Numbered from the stretch's first letter, positions 24,053 through 35,598 are shown. The stretch: DNA of 64,000 nt from Desmodesmus armatus (GCA_007449985.2 VIIQ02000070.1:124001-188000), one strand, 5' to 3'. Numbers and translations: made by a program. The notes: generated by a model from the letters alone, not told the origin.

Positions 24053-24552
24053 CTTGTTGCAGGGCTCCTGACAGCACTAGTTAGCGGGCCACTTACCCTA
24101 CCGTTCATGCTTGAAAGCCTGGAGTGTCATCAGCGGGAAAGTCCCCACCCCATCACGTGGTTGTGCCAGTCATCATCAGCAGTTTCAAGTTCTCGTTCTG
24201 ATCAAACGACTGCAGTTGCAGTGCTACTGCTGCTCGGATGTTTGTTTTGTCTTTGTGTTGAGTGATCCTTCGGCGTATGTGCTAAGCATCCGAGACCAGC
24301 CTCATCAAGCAGTAGTCACAGCACAGCAACTGCTACGGCTGGATGATCGGCCAACTGCTAGCTCTTAGCATCAGGCTACTGTGAGGCGAGAAGTTTCAGT
24401 AGCCACAGCAGAAGGCGGAGCAAGAGGAGCATCATCATCATCAGCAGGAGGAGGGGCAGAGAGGCTCCTTGAACACCTAGCTCGCCAACAACAGCAGCTG
24501 TCGCGCTGCTCCAGCCACTCAGATCAACACCGGCAGCAACAGCAGCAGCAGC
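24053..24552. promoter_or_regulatory. Shared head-to-head upstream region
   Basis: About 500 bp separates the tentative minus-strand start at 24052 from the ING-type start at 24553, so a shared promoter is likely. CAG/GCA-rich 5' UTR-like sequence precedes the ING ATG. No definite core promoter motif was identified. Confidence 0.35.
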
Positions 24553-26864
24553 ATGGCTAGCATCATAGCATACCTCGAAAACTACGTCGAGAGTACTGTT
24601 GGGCTCCCCTCCGACCTAGCCAGGTTTTTGAACACCATCCGCGTTCTGGATGAGAGGGCAACAGAGGTGGAAGGAGCGCTCAGGCACACCACAGAGCAAC
24701 TGTGTACCCTCAAGCCTGTAGGGTCACGTGCAGGAGGGCCTGAGAACACGGTGAGCAGCAGGAGGGGTTATCAAGTGATCACCTGTGTGAAGCACCCCCC
24801 CCCCCCCAAGTCCCCCGCGCCTTCCCCCCCCCCCCCCCCAACACATCCCTAACACCCACACTGCATCACCAGAGGCGCTGTGTACCCTCAAGCCTGTAGG
24901 GTCACGTGCAGGAGGTCCTGAGAATTCGGTGAGCAGCAGGAGGGGATGGAAGTAGAACCACCTCCATCTGAAGTACCCCCCCCCCTCTCGCCCAGTCTCC
25001 CATGCCTCCCCCCCCCCCTCCAACCCCACCCCACCAACCCACGCACTTACTGCATCACCAGAGGCACTGTGTACCTTCAAGCCTGTAGGGTCACGTGCAG
25101 GAGGTCCTGAAAATACGGTGAGCAGCAGGAGGGGATGGAAGTAGAACCACCTCCATCTGAAGTACCCCCCCCCTCTCGCCCAGTCTCCCATGCCTCCCCC
25201 CCCCCCCCCCCCCTCCAACCCCACCCCACCAACCCACGCACTTCCTGCATCACCAGAGGCACTGTGTACCTTCAAGCCTGTAGGGTCACGTGCAGGAGGT
25301 CCTGAAAATACGGTGAGCAGCAGGAGGGGATGGAAGTAGAACCACCTCCATCTGAAGTACCCCCCCCTCTCGCCCAGTCTCCCATGCCTCCCCCCCCCTC
25401 CAACCCCCCCCCCCCACCAACCCACGCACTTCCTGCATCACCAGAGGCACTGTGTACCTTCAAGCCTGTAGGGTCACGTGCAGGAGGTCCTGAAAATACG
25501 GTGAGCAGCAGGAGGGGATGGAAGTAGAATCACCTCCATCTGAAGTACCCCCCCCCCTCTCGCCCAGTCTCCCATGCCTCCCCCCCCCCCTCCAACCCCA
25601 CCCCACCAACCCACGCACTTCCTGCATCACCAGAGGCACTGTGTACCTTCAAGCCTGTAGGGTCACGTGCAGGAGGTCCTGAAAATACGGTGAGCAGCAG
25701 GAGGGGATGGAAGTAGAACCACCTCCATCTGAAGTACCCCCCCCCCCTCTCGCCCAGTCTCCCATGCCTCCCCCCCCCCTCCAACCCCCCCCACCAACCC
25801 ACGCACTTCCTGCATCACCAGAGGCACTGTGTACCTTCAAGCCTGTGGGCTCACGTGCAGGAGGCCCTGAAAATTCGGTGAGCAGCAGGAGGGGTTATCA
25901 AGTGATCACCTGTGTGAAGCCCCCCCCCCCCCCAAAGCCCCCCCCCCCCCAAACTCCCACCCCCTTCCACTACAACCACTGCAACACTAGATGCACTGTG
26001 TACCATCCAGTCTGTGGGGGTGGTCCTGAAAAAACGGTGAGCAGCAGGAGTGGACGCCAAGACAGTCACCTCCACCTGACGTACCCCCCCCCTGCCCAGT
26101 CCCCCAGCCTTCTTACCCCCGCTTTCGTTGTATGGTTTCTTTTCTTATTCCTTCATTGTCCAGGAGTACCAGGAGCTTGTGACTCAGTTCAAGCTGTATG
26201 AGCAGCAGCTGTACCAGTTCTGTGAGGAGAAGGTGACGCTGGCACACCACGCAGCAGACCTTATACAGCAGCACCAGAAGGAACTGGAGGCGGTGAGTGG
26301 GGTTCACACGGGGGGGGGGGGGGGGTACTGCCGCGGCCGGGGGGGGGGGGGGGCACTGCGTATTTTTCAGCAGTACATTGAGCACCAGTGAATGAAACAA
26401 GCACCAAGATGTGGACGATTGGGAAGGTGACACTGGCACACCATGAGGCTGTAGCATGTAGCAGCAGACCTCATACAGCAGCAACAGGAGGAAGTGGAGG
26501 CGGTGAGCAAGGACTTGACGGGGGGGGGGGGGTAGGCAGCGGGAGGGGGGGAGGCTGTAGCACCAGCAGCAGACCTCATTCAGGCTGCATGATGCAGCAG
26601 CACCTGAAAGAACTGGAGGCAATGAGGAAGGTCTTCTCCCTTGTTTTGGGGGGGGGGTGTAAGGGGGCGGGCTGTCGCACCCAATATCTGAGGACCCAAG
26701 CCTCCTCGGGTGGCGAAGAGCTGTTGAGCGCTAGTGCGTGCAGAGTGCACAAAGGTGTTGGGACAGTACAAACAGCGGGCCTCGACAGCACTAGGAGACA
26801 GTTGTGGCGGTGCGTGGCTGATGCAAAAGATCGAATGTCCTCATCAACACCGACTGTGCTGTAG

Positions 26865-26905
<41 letters not shown>

Positions 26906-29900
26906 TTGCAGACGCTTCAGCAGTTTGAGGATGAGCAGAATGCCGTGCCTGGTGGTGCCACTGACACCTTCAACCCCTTTGAGGCACCAGCATACGCAGC
27001 AGGGGGAAGCAGGGGCAAGGGCAAGGGGGTCACAGGTCAGTGAGGGGGGGGGGGGGAGGGGCAGGGGGTGCGGCGGGGCAGGGGGGGCAGCACATGTTGT
27101 GTGATGCCTCGTTTGGGAAAGGGGGGGGGCTCTTGGGAGGGGGGTCATTGATCATCTGGGAGGGGGAGAGAGGGAGGGGTTGAGGAGATTGTTGCGCAGG
27201 GCGCCTGCTGCCAGCACGCAGCATTGGGAAGCAGAGGCAAGGGCTAAGGGGTCACAGGTCAGTAAGTGGGGGAAAGGGGGGGTGGAGAGAGGGAGGGAGG
27301 GAGGGGAGGGGCGGGGGGGCTGATGAGAGAGCACATGCCTTATGGTGCCCTCCCCCTTCGGAGAGAAATGTTTGGGGGGGGGGGTGTAACGGACATATTG
27401 TTTGCGCTGCTGAAGTGCACATTGTTGTCCTGCTGCTGCTGCTGCTTCTTGTTGTCTGTATCTCTTTGTACGTGCCCTTCCCCCAGACTGGGACAGTCTT
27501 GCCCTCTAGCTGCCCCGACTTTCAAGGCACGCGTGCCCCCACCCCCTGCTTTGTCACAGGCTGCATCTCTGGGATTGGTGGTGCTGTAAGTGCCATACCA
27601 TTGTTGCTGCTCAAGTGCACAGCGTGGCTGCAGCTGCTGACGCTGCTGCTGCTGTTTGTGTGTCTGTGGTCATTCAACTGCCCGCAGACTGGGACAGCCT
27701 TGAGCCCCTAGCTGCCCCCACTCTCAAGGCGCGCGTGCCCCCCCCCCCTGCTGCCCGGTTCGACACAGGCTGCATTTGTGGTTTGCTTGTGGTGTAAGTG
27801 ACATAGCAGAGTGGCTGCAGTGCTGACACTGACACTGCTGTATGTGTATCTGTGCTTGTTTGATCGTCCACAGACTGGGACAGCCTTGAGCTTCCACTCT
27901 CAAGGCGCGTGTGCCGGCCGGCCGCCCGCCCCCCCCGGTCTGTCATAGCCTGCTTCTTTGGTGGCTGGTAATTGGTGGTTGGTGGTGGTGTAAGTGCCAC
28001 ATAATTGTTGCTGATGCTCCACATTGTGGCTGCAGCTGCTGACGCTGCTGCTGCTGTTTTTTTGTGTGTCTGTATTTTTAACTGCCCGCAGACTGGGACA
28101 GCCTTGAGCCTCTGGCTGCCCCCACCCTCAAGGCGCGTGTGCCGGCCCACCCCTCAGGCCACAAGAAGAGGGTGCGGGAGGACCAACGCATGGCCGCTGC
28201 AGTGCTGTCGCAGGTGGGTATGGTTTGGGGGGGGGGGTGGATGATGGGGGGGGGGGTGTTGAGATTGGGGTGTGTGGGGGGTGAGGGGGTGTCAGCAGAG
28301 GGAGTGCATGCGCGCTCATGCATGCTCTCTAGGATCCGTCGTGTGTGAAGGGGGAGGGCGGAGAGAATGGGCGAGGGAGAGAGGGGCGGGATCAGAACAA
28401 AAGGGTGAGGAGAGGAGGGTGCCAATACAAGAGGAGGGTGAGGGGAGACCAATGCATGGTTGCTGCGGTGCTGTCACAGGTGCGGTTGGGGGTTGGGGTT
28501 CTCCCACTAACGGGTTGATAGAGCGAGGGGCACCGGGCAATGGAAAGCCCAAGACAGGGCACGCAGCCTTCATATAAATAGACTCACTGGTGTGACAGCA
28601 AGAGTGCGGCAGCAACAGTTTACATCGCAGGGTCGTACGCGTGATGCGCTCAGGAGTGATATTGCTTGCTTGGCTGGCTGGATGGCCGGCTTTTCCCTTG
28701 TGGCGACAGTCTGTGGACCTTGGATGCCCTTGTGCGTTGCTTGCTTTTCACTGAACTCGACCTGAAAGAAGGTGGCAACACCCTGCAAGGTAGCCTGTGC
28801 ACTCATGGATCTCTCCTGGCTTGAGGCCAGCCACGACAAAGGACACACTATACTGTGCTGAACTTCATGTACCAAATTGTACTGTGCTGCATCGTACCAA
28901 TTGTTGCTGTTCAGGCTGACGACTTTGGTGGCATGGGTGGCTTCGGTGGTGGTGGCGGCAACAGCAACCCTGGCAGCATGCAGGCTGGCGGGGATGCGCC
29001 GCCGATGTTCCCGCCGCTGCAGTTCATGAACCACGAACGGACGGCGGGGCTGCTGGACAGCGCACAGCAACCGCAGCTGCCGGGCCGTTTGTTGCAGGTG
29101 AGATCGCCTTTGGTCTGTGGCTGTTGAGAGGGGGTATAGGGTCAGGTACGGGGGGGGGGGAGGGGGTAAGGCCATGGGGCTGCTGGATAGTGCACAGCAG
29201 CCACAGCTGCCGGGGCGATTGCTGCAGGTGAGGTTGCGGGCGCGCGAGGGGGGGGGGGTCTGTGGATGGGGGGAAAGGGGTTGGGGGGAAAAGCGGGGAC
29301 AGGCATGGGTCAGGAGGCTGCTGGACAGTGCACAGCAACCGCAGCTGCCGGGCCGCTTGTTGCCGGGTAGATTACCTATGGTGTGTGGCTGGTGGAAGGG
29401 GGTATAGGGTTGTATTGCCTGAAACGGGGGGGGGGGTTAGGTAAAGGCCATGGGGCTGCTGGACAGCGCACAGCAGCCACAGCTGCCGGGGCGATTGCTG
29501 CAGGTGAGCATTACGATGGGGGGGGGACTGTCTGTGGTGGAGGGGAGGGGGGGGGGGGTAGGCCACGGGGGCTGCTGGACAGTGCACAGCAACCGCAGCT
29601 GCCGGGCCGCTTGTTGCAGGGGAGATTACCTATGGTGTGTGGCTGGTGGAAAAGGGGGTATAAGGTTGGTTTTGCCTGAAGAGGGGGGGGGTGGTAAACG
29701 GTGGGGCTGCTGGACAGTGCACAGCAGCCACAGCTGCCGGGGCGCTTGCTGCAGGTCAGATCCCCGCGGGGGGGGGGGGGGGGGGGGTATTTCGGGTGGG
29801 TGGGTGTCAGTGGTTGAGGCGAAGGGGGGGGGGGGGGCTGTAGCTATAGCCTAGAGGCCATGGGGCTGCTGGACAGCGCACAGCAGCTGCAGCTGCCAGG

Positions 29901-31103
29901 ACGTTTGTTGCAGGTGAGATTGCTGTGGGGCCAGGTTTTGTCGGTGGGCAAGGGTAAGTGAAGGGCGGGGGAGAGGATGGGGTTTGGTACACCTGATGTT
30001 GGGGTCGGGGTAGGCCACGGGGCCTGCTGCAGCCTTACTGGCGGCTTCAGCAGCTGCTCCCTCTCATTTGCAGCTCCTATCGTGCCGGATGTATCACCAC
30101 CGCCCACACCGCAGGAGGGCGACATGTGTCGGTGGGTGGGGTGGGGGGGGGGCAATAATGGTCAGGTGAGGGGAAATGCTATTGTAGGGGCTCTTCTGCA
30201 CTGCAACATGGTGCCGCTCGATTGCTTCCGCTATCTCTGCATCAAGCAGCAGCTCACACTTCTTGCGTTCGTTGTACTTGATCTTTGTCTCGTGTGTGGT
30301 GTACACACACATCAAGTCTTCCAAGTAGAACCCAGCTCGGAAGACCTGATGTTTGTGTACACCACACACGAGACAAAGAGCAAGTTCAAGGAACGTAAGA
30401 TAGCGCACAGCACCCACAGCTGTGGTTGCCAGTGGTTTGGGGAAGGGGGAGGGTATGGGGTTAGGTACACCTGAAAGAGGTTCGTGGGGGGGGGGGGTCA
30501 CAGGGCTGTTGGACAGTGCACAACAGCCGCAGCTGCCCGGTTGGTCACTGCAGGTGGGGTTCTTGATGGGGGGGGGGGGGGGTTGCCTGTCATGAACAAG
30601 AAGGCGTAGGGAGGGACGGCGGGTTTTAAGACACTCGCACAGCCATATCGCAGCTGCCGGGGCGGTTGCTGCAGGTGATTCTGGAGCTGTGATGTCTGTG
30701 ATAGAGGGGGCGGTTGGTGGGGAGGAACGGCAAGTGTACGAGCCTGTGGTTCCCTGGCTGATGCTGAGGATGGGACGCTGTCTTCATCTGACGGTACTGC
30801 ACTGTACGGTTCTGTACTGTATTGCAGTGTAATACAATATGATGTAGCCATCATCAGTGCATATGTGCTGCTGCTGCTGCTGCTGCTCTGCTGCTGCTGC
30901 AGGTCGCTGACATTCGTCCTGAGTTACAGGGCCGTCAGGCTGAGATGTACTGGCCTGATGACAACATGTGGTATCTCATAGAGATACACACAGTCAACGT
31001 GGTCAACAAGACAGCCATCATTGTGTACCGGACGGGGGAGGTGGAGGAGCTGAATCTGTCTGAGATTGCGAATGAGGGACACATGAGCTTAATAGAGATG
31101 TAA
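24553..31103 (+). CDS. ING-type protein with C-terminal Tudor-like domain (318 aa)
   Basis: Six exons close in phase: 24553-24750, 26164-26292, 26912-27035, 28092-28213, 28915-29097 and 30903-31103. Residues 1-66 (AYLENYVES, LPSDLARFL, LDERATEVE) and 67-115 (EEKVTLAHHAADLIQQHQ) match the ING N-terminal helical domain, which in known ING proteins docks histone acetyltransferase or deacetylase complexes. A basic, Gly/Ala-rich linker follows (RGKGKGV, GHKKRVRED, then a Gly-rich stretch). The last exon looks Tudor-like: GRQAEMYWPDDNMWYLIEIH, VVYRTGEVEELNL-type strands. No Cys/His PHD finger is visible, though ING proteins normally end in one that reads H3K4me3. A nuclear chromatin role is inferred. 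Partial copies of every exon accompany the real ones, so transcript structure could vary. Confidence 0.75.
24871..26035 (+). repeat. Seven downstream copies of the ING exon 1 end with donor
   Basis: The last 54-56 bases of exon 1 plus its GTGAGCAGCAGG donor are repeated seven times, spaced 170-194 bp (tgtgtacc cores near 24879, 25069, 25263, 25451, 25640, 25829 and 25998). Each copy is preceded by a catcaccagag acceptor-like site and followed by C-rich intron sequence. With the second AG a copy is a 54-base in-frame exon (ALCTFKPVGSRAGGPENT). With the first AG it is 56 bases and introduces a stop. Confidence 0.95.
26423..26622 (+). repeat. Two downstream copies of the ING exon 2 end
   Basis: The exon 2 segment from AAGGTGACGCTGGCACACC to the GCG|GTGAG donor recurs, diverged, at 26423-26502 and 26562-26622. 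G runs separate the copies. The first copy contains an insertion and the second an in-frame stop, so they look non-functional as coding exons. Confidence 0.85.
26863..26904. repeat. CCTG tetranucleotide repeat before an acceptor
   Basis: About ten copies of CCTG or TGCC form the pyrimidine-containing tract just upstream of the exon 3 acceptor at 26911 in the ING gene. Confidence 0.9.
27214..27257 (+). repeat. Downstream copy of the ING exon 3 end
   Basis: The exon 3 tail (CGCAGCA, GGAAGCAG, GGCAAGGG, GTCACAG|GTCAG) is repeated about 220 bp downstream with a conserved donor, after G-rich intron sequence. Confidence 0.85.
27487..27930 (+). repeat. Three upstream copies of the ING exon 4 start
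   Basis: The exon 4 beginning (cag|ACTGGGACAGCCTTGAGC ... AAGGCGCGTGTGCC) occurs at 27487, 27688 and 27874 before the complete exon at 28092. Each copy has its own pyrimidine tract and acceptor, then diverges into C runs. The first two copies contain an in-frame TAG; the third has lost part of the segment. Confidence 0.9.
28441..28479 (+). repeat. Downstream copy of the ING exon 4 end
   Basis: The exon 4 tail (GACCAACGCATGG ... GTGCTGTCGCAG|GT) is repeated as GACCAATGCATGG ... GTGCTGTCACAG|GT. Exon 4 is thus duplicated at both edges. Confidence 0.85.
29174..30674 (+). repeat. Eight downstream copies of the ING exon 5 end
   Basis: The exon 5 tail coding for GLLDSAQQPQLPGRLLQ followed by a GT donor recurs near 29177, 29319, 29454, 29571, 29704, 29863, 30506 and 30650 (the last truncated). 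Most copies keep both frame and donor context, although 29319 and 29571 have altered donors. Upstream of the copies there is poly-G rather than a pyrimidine tract, so independent exon use seems unlikely. They amount to an array of alternative 5' splice sites. Confidence 0.95.
30261..30400. repeat. Long imperfect palindrome in the ING intron
   Basis: Arms of about 60 bp (around 30261-30321 and 30338-30400) are inverted copies with a loop of about 16 bp. Both arms can encode EDLMxVYTTHETKxK on opposite strands. On minus the frame continues as ERKKCELLLDAEIAEAIERH, which looks protein-like but is unrecognised. A large hairpin in RNA is expected. Confidence 0.8.
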
Positions 31104-31138
31104 CAGCAGCTGGGAGCTGCCGTTACAGAGCTGCTGCT

Positions 31139-31182
31139 GCTGGTGGTGGTGGTGGTGGTGGTGGTGGTGGTGGTGGTGGTGG
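31139..31182. repeat. GGT trinucleotide repeat
   Basis: A near-perfect run of GGT starts about 35 bases after the ING stop codon, in the likely 3' UTR. Confidence 0.95.
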
Positions 31183-31264
31183 TGACCCCTCAGCTGCTGG
31201 GTGAGTCCCATGTAAATCCCCTCGGGGCTGGGCGTGGTGATGTGCCCCCAGCAGTGCTTGGGTT

Positions 31265-31470
31265 CAGAAGGGTTCAACCTTTCTGAGGTAGCGCGACACA
31301 CCAGCTTGATTGAGATCCGATAGCATTCGCATGCATGCACTTTGTCCAGAGGCTCAGACATGTCTTGCTGGGGCTGGGTGGGGTGGTGTGCCGGAGCAGT
31401 TTCTGGGTTCAGAGGAGCACTGTGTGAGGTTGGGAGTGAGGGGCATATAAGCTTGGTAGCGATGTGAGAC
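31265..31470 (+). repeat. Two decayed copies of the ING last-exon end
   Basis: The end of the last exon (CTGTCTGAGATTGCG ... CACATGAGCTTAATAGAGATG) is echoed at about 31275-31318 and 31420-31467. Both copies are diverged with small indels, so stuttering extends past the stop codon. Confidence 0.65.
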
Positions 31471-31474
31471 ATCC

Positions 31475-32662
31475 CTCCTTTACTTCAACACGGGAAGGCA
31501 AATGTCGGCACGCCTGATGAAGGTGTGACTGTGTGATTGAGGAGTGTGACAGGTTCGGGTTCGGGGGTTGCATGGGGTGTACATTTATGGTTCTGTCTGT
31601 ACAGCCATGTGGGGTGCATGTGTTGGTGGCACGGTGTGGGTGTGGATTTTTGTTCATTGTTGGGAATGACGTTGTTTGTTTGCCAGGCGACAGTCGGGTG
31701 CGCAACATACACTGCATTGGGTGCTGACACTTTGCATTCCTGTGCAATGGTGTGGATGTCTGATAGCATGGGAGTGGTGCTTGCCAATCTAAGTTGATCT
31801 GCCAACGGACAGTGCGTGCTTGCCCGCTCTTCACGGCACGCTGCGACGTGCCAGACCACACCATCAGGCTGTAGCAGTAGCTGCCTCAGAAAAGAAACCC
31901 ATTTTGCCCCTTGATGTTGCATATCTTGATTATCCATCAAACATCACCCAGTTCTCAAATTGTGCAGCTACGGGGCAAGGGAAACAGGCTCAACCTGAAA
32001 GTGCAGAAGGATGGTGCCACAGTGCCGCACACTACGCACGAGGCAAATGCAACATTCTGGATGGTGTGTCAGGTCAGCACACCGACTGCTGCTTCCACGG
32101 TCAAACACTCTCAACGCCTCTGCAATGACACCCTGGCATGGTCTGCCAGACCAGTCATCGGACACGGCAGCTTCAGCCTCTGCGATCTTACTACAACAGA
32201 CCAGTCATCAACAGGCACTGCTGACAGGCCACAGCAGTCACACTCACACCACCGTGCCCACGCTTTGGGGCGATCACAGTGAGTACTGCATGCAGCAAAT
32301 CATACGCTTTACCAACACCCACACTTGCGGAACATGCAATTGACGGCAGGGGTGAACACACACTAGGGAGCTGCACCTCAACCCCTCGGTTGGCTGTGCT
32401 GCTGCAATAGCCGCAACTCTTATGATCAACAACTGGCTACTCAACAAAATTACACAACAAGTGACAGTCAGTGCCTCTGGCCCACACATCATACAGGTAC
32501 GTCTGCAATCATTGCAGCCAGTGGCTCAAAATCACCACCGTGGTGTGAGGCTCACACCATGTGGTGCAGACACAATCATCATGGCGTGAGTCACGCCATG
32601 TGTGGCGGAGCACCTTGTGTGGTACTACAAATGTCGCATCACGCTTGGCAAGCGTAGCCCCT
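31475..32662. other. Intergenic region, no gene recognised
   Basis: This lies between the 3' ends of the ING gene and the membrane-protein gene. It contains small open frames only, plus one 37-bp segment (32162-32198) repeated exactly at 58121-58157. Confidence 0.5.
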
Positions 32663-35598
32663 TCAATACTTGATGGGTCCTGCGGTCCCGCTGCTGCTGT
32701 CCTTGCGTGGCCTCCAGCCCAGCAGGAAGATCAGGGCGAGGTTGGCAACTGCAGGGCAGGGAGTAAAGGGTGCAGCAGAGCAACAGGCAGTGAGCTGGGT
32801 CTCGAAAAGGTACCCTGCCACTCCGTGAGGTTCACTTCAGCAGATCATTCACCAATGCGGCAGTGATTTATGTCGCTGTGATGGTTTGTGAAATGCTGAT
32901 ATCAGGCTCAATAGAGGCACACAACAAGCGGACTGTAATGTGCCTGCATCAGCCGGGCTGCAGCGTCACGTGGTGCAGACAGGAGTACTTGGATGAAACG
33001 CAATGTATGATGTTTGCTGACGCCACTGAGCCTTAGAGCACTTACTGGCCATGATGAGCCAGCCAGCTGCAGTCAGTGCAGCAAGAGAGAAGTGGCTGCC
33101 AGTCTGCGCAGCAGCAAGCAGAAGGAAGACTACACGGTCACGGGGGGCACCGTGTCTGAGACCGTGTAAAGACGGTTGTCAGGAACAGAGACGTGCTTCT
33201 CGTAGGTATTGTGACACCCCTTGGCTGAGCACTTGCACAACATGACAAGCACAGCTGTACAGCCAACCGATTACTTCGCAGACATGTGCCACAATAGTAG
33301 GGATGTATCAATCACCAAGTCAGGTAGAACTACTCACCGTTGCGCTCCTGATTCCCAGAAAGGTGTCAGTGCCTTGAATTGTCAACAGTGTCAGCACAAT
33401 GAGCCAGGCCATCCAGCTGAAGGCAGAGGCAGCCAGCCACCCCATGACAGTCATGACAGTGAGGCCAGCCAGAGTGATAAACTGAAGTGCCAGCTGCCAC
33501 CAGTAGTAGCTGCAGTCAGGGACAAGGATTCACTGTCAGTGGCACGTGGTGTCACACGTCAAGTTGCAGTGCTACACGTAAAGCTCTGACGCCCCCCCCC
33601 CCCCCCCCGGCATGCCTCGGTAGAGGGCTGTGTGTGTTTTGGGTCGCATTGCACAAGCTATATATGCTGCCAATGCTGACGACACACACCATGGATAATC
33701 CAATTATGCAGTGCACAACACATCAGCCTTCAGAGTCAAAAAGCTGCACACTGTGTCCTGAAGTGTCCACTCTAGTGCAGTACTGCCAGTGGCGGCCAGC
33801 GGCCAGCGGCTGACGTGCGTCAAGAATCCACCGCTTGCACACTCAGCTGCAATGTTTTGCCAGCTTAACTGGCAGTGCAAGCCTCTCACCTGTACCGCCT
33901 CTCACAGCCATAGCTCAGGTTCACGCCTGAATTAAACACGACAGCAGCAACAGTGGCAGCAGCGTGAGCAGCATTCACTGTTGGGCCAATGGCCCTCAAG
34001 GGTGTACTGCGCCTGTTGCGGAAACCAGACAACTGTAACGAAGGCATTGTGTCAGCCTGCTGAGCAGGCTGCGTCAGGCAGCAAGGGCTCTGCATGAGAC
34101 AGTAATGGATGGGGTGTTGGGCTGTGGGGTGCTGTGTGACTGGATGCCACCACCCTCTGTGGTGCCTACTCCTGTTGCAATCTATGCTCAGCTTGTGACC
34201 ACAGCCTGTTTCCTGGGCTGATTACTCTGTACACACACAGCCGTGCACTGGAATGTGCGGGCAACAAGTGTTTATTATGCCATGATGGGCAGACTAGACA
34301 TGTATGGCTAACCCGCCGTCGGGAATTTTTCTGGCACCCTGCTAGCCAGTGTGACTTCATTGTTCTCACCTTGTTTAGGGCTGTGTTTTCCGTATAACAT
34401 GACGGCAGCAGCAGGTGATAGAACGATGACACATTCTTGGTGTGCTGATCTGCTTGCACTGCAACCTGGGTATCAGGAGGTCTATATCATGTCACCTGGT
34501 GGCATCACCTCCTCAGACTTGTATTGCCTGCCTCCCCTGAGGTTTTGGTTTGTTTGGCTGAAGAGCCAACAGTACAACAGTATGCTGCAGTGTGATTTAC
34601 AGGGACAGCTGTGGGGCCATCTGTGTGTATTGGTATGATTCTGGGTGGTTCTGTGGCTGGTCGCTGATGCTCTGTCTGTGCAGGCTTGGCAAGGCGCATT
34701 GCAGTGCAAAGCAATGAGCACTGCTTGACTCGAGGCTTGGAAACCACTGTGTGCTGTGTGCTGGTGGCAGGCACTGTGCGCTGGCCCCCCACCCCAAAAG
34801 GCCAGGTCACCAGGGCGAAGGCTTTGCCCTAGCTAGGGCCCCTAGCCCCTCTGGGAGGGGACCTCTATGAGGGGTGGTGGCGACGACGCAAGAGCAGGGG
34901 AGGCATCCCCCCCTCCTGGGGCTGCCTCCATGCGTCATGTTATGCAGCCTTCCGTGTGTGTCGCTCACCCCTTTCTGGGCAGCATATCTGGTAACAACAC
35001 TACCCGGAGCAAGCCCTCCTGCTCAATGCTTCCCTCCTCCCACACACACACTCCGCTCCACTACAACAAGCTGGGCCAGCAAAGCAAGACCCCCCTGCCT
35101 GCCACCAACCACCCCCAAAGCCTTCAGTGCATGACGCTTACCCTTGCCACAAGGCCCAAGTATTGGGAGTCAAGTCCTTCACCCACGCCCTGTCCAACAG
35201 CAGGCTGCACTGAGCCTTGCCTGTAGCACTCAGCTTGTGTGCCTGCATGCATGGCAAGACAGCAGCAACAATGCGCACCATGGTGGCGGTGAGTGCTGAT
35301 GGTGGTGCTGGGGCCCATGCATCCAACACCTTCAACCTCTGAAGGGACAGTGCGTGCTGCAAAGTGATCAACATGGTTATGACGTAGGCTTTGGCTCTCC
35401 ATGCGCATGCAAAGCAAGTGGGAATGACAGGATGACAGCAGAGCGAGCAGTGGCAGGGCAGTTGCCACCCTTGGTCCGAGGAGATTCCACGCCCGAATCC
35501 ATACCTGCCAGGCCGATCAGTCCCAAAATCCATCCCACCAACGCTAGAGCAATGAATACAAATGCTGCCTTCTTGATTTTCGAGTATGCGGACACCAT
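32663..35598 (-). CDS. Multi-pass membrane protein, five exons (165 aa)
   Basis: The exon model is 35598-35505, 33977-33890, 33509-33338, 33103-33046 and 32748-32663, totalling 166 codons with all phases closing. Hydrophobic segments are near residues 12-32 (AFVFIALALVGWILGLIGLA), 69-88, 89-106 (SWMAWLIVLTLLTIQG region) and 125-150 (WLIMA|IANLALIFLLGW, split by an intron). This suggests four membrane spans with a short basic C-terminal tail (GWRPRKD ... PIKY). The exon 2 acceptor is weak; an alternative at about 34040 would add residues but breaks the phase from exon 1. The topology resembles tetraspan or MARVEL-like proteins, but I do not recognise the family. None of its exons shows the edge copies seen in neighbouring genes. 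Confidence 0.65.

Noticed and set aside
30067..30136. Possible ING cassette exon (APIVPDVSPPPTPQEGDMC)
   Set aside because: It looks coding and has an acceptor and a donor, but its phases (in 1, out 2) fit neither exon 5 nor the last exon. Not included in the model.
15358..31103. CRISPR-like interpretation of the regularly spaced repeats
   Set aside because: The repeats are exon ends with splice sites, the spacers are low-complexity intron sequence, and the genome is eukaryotic.
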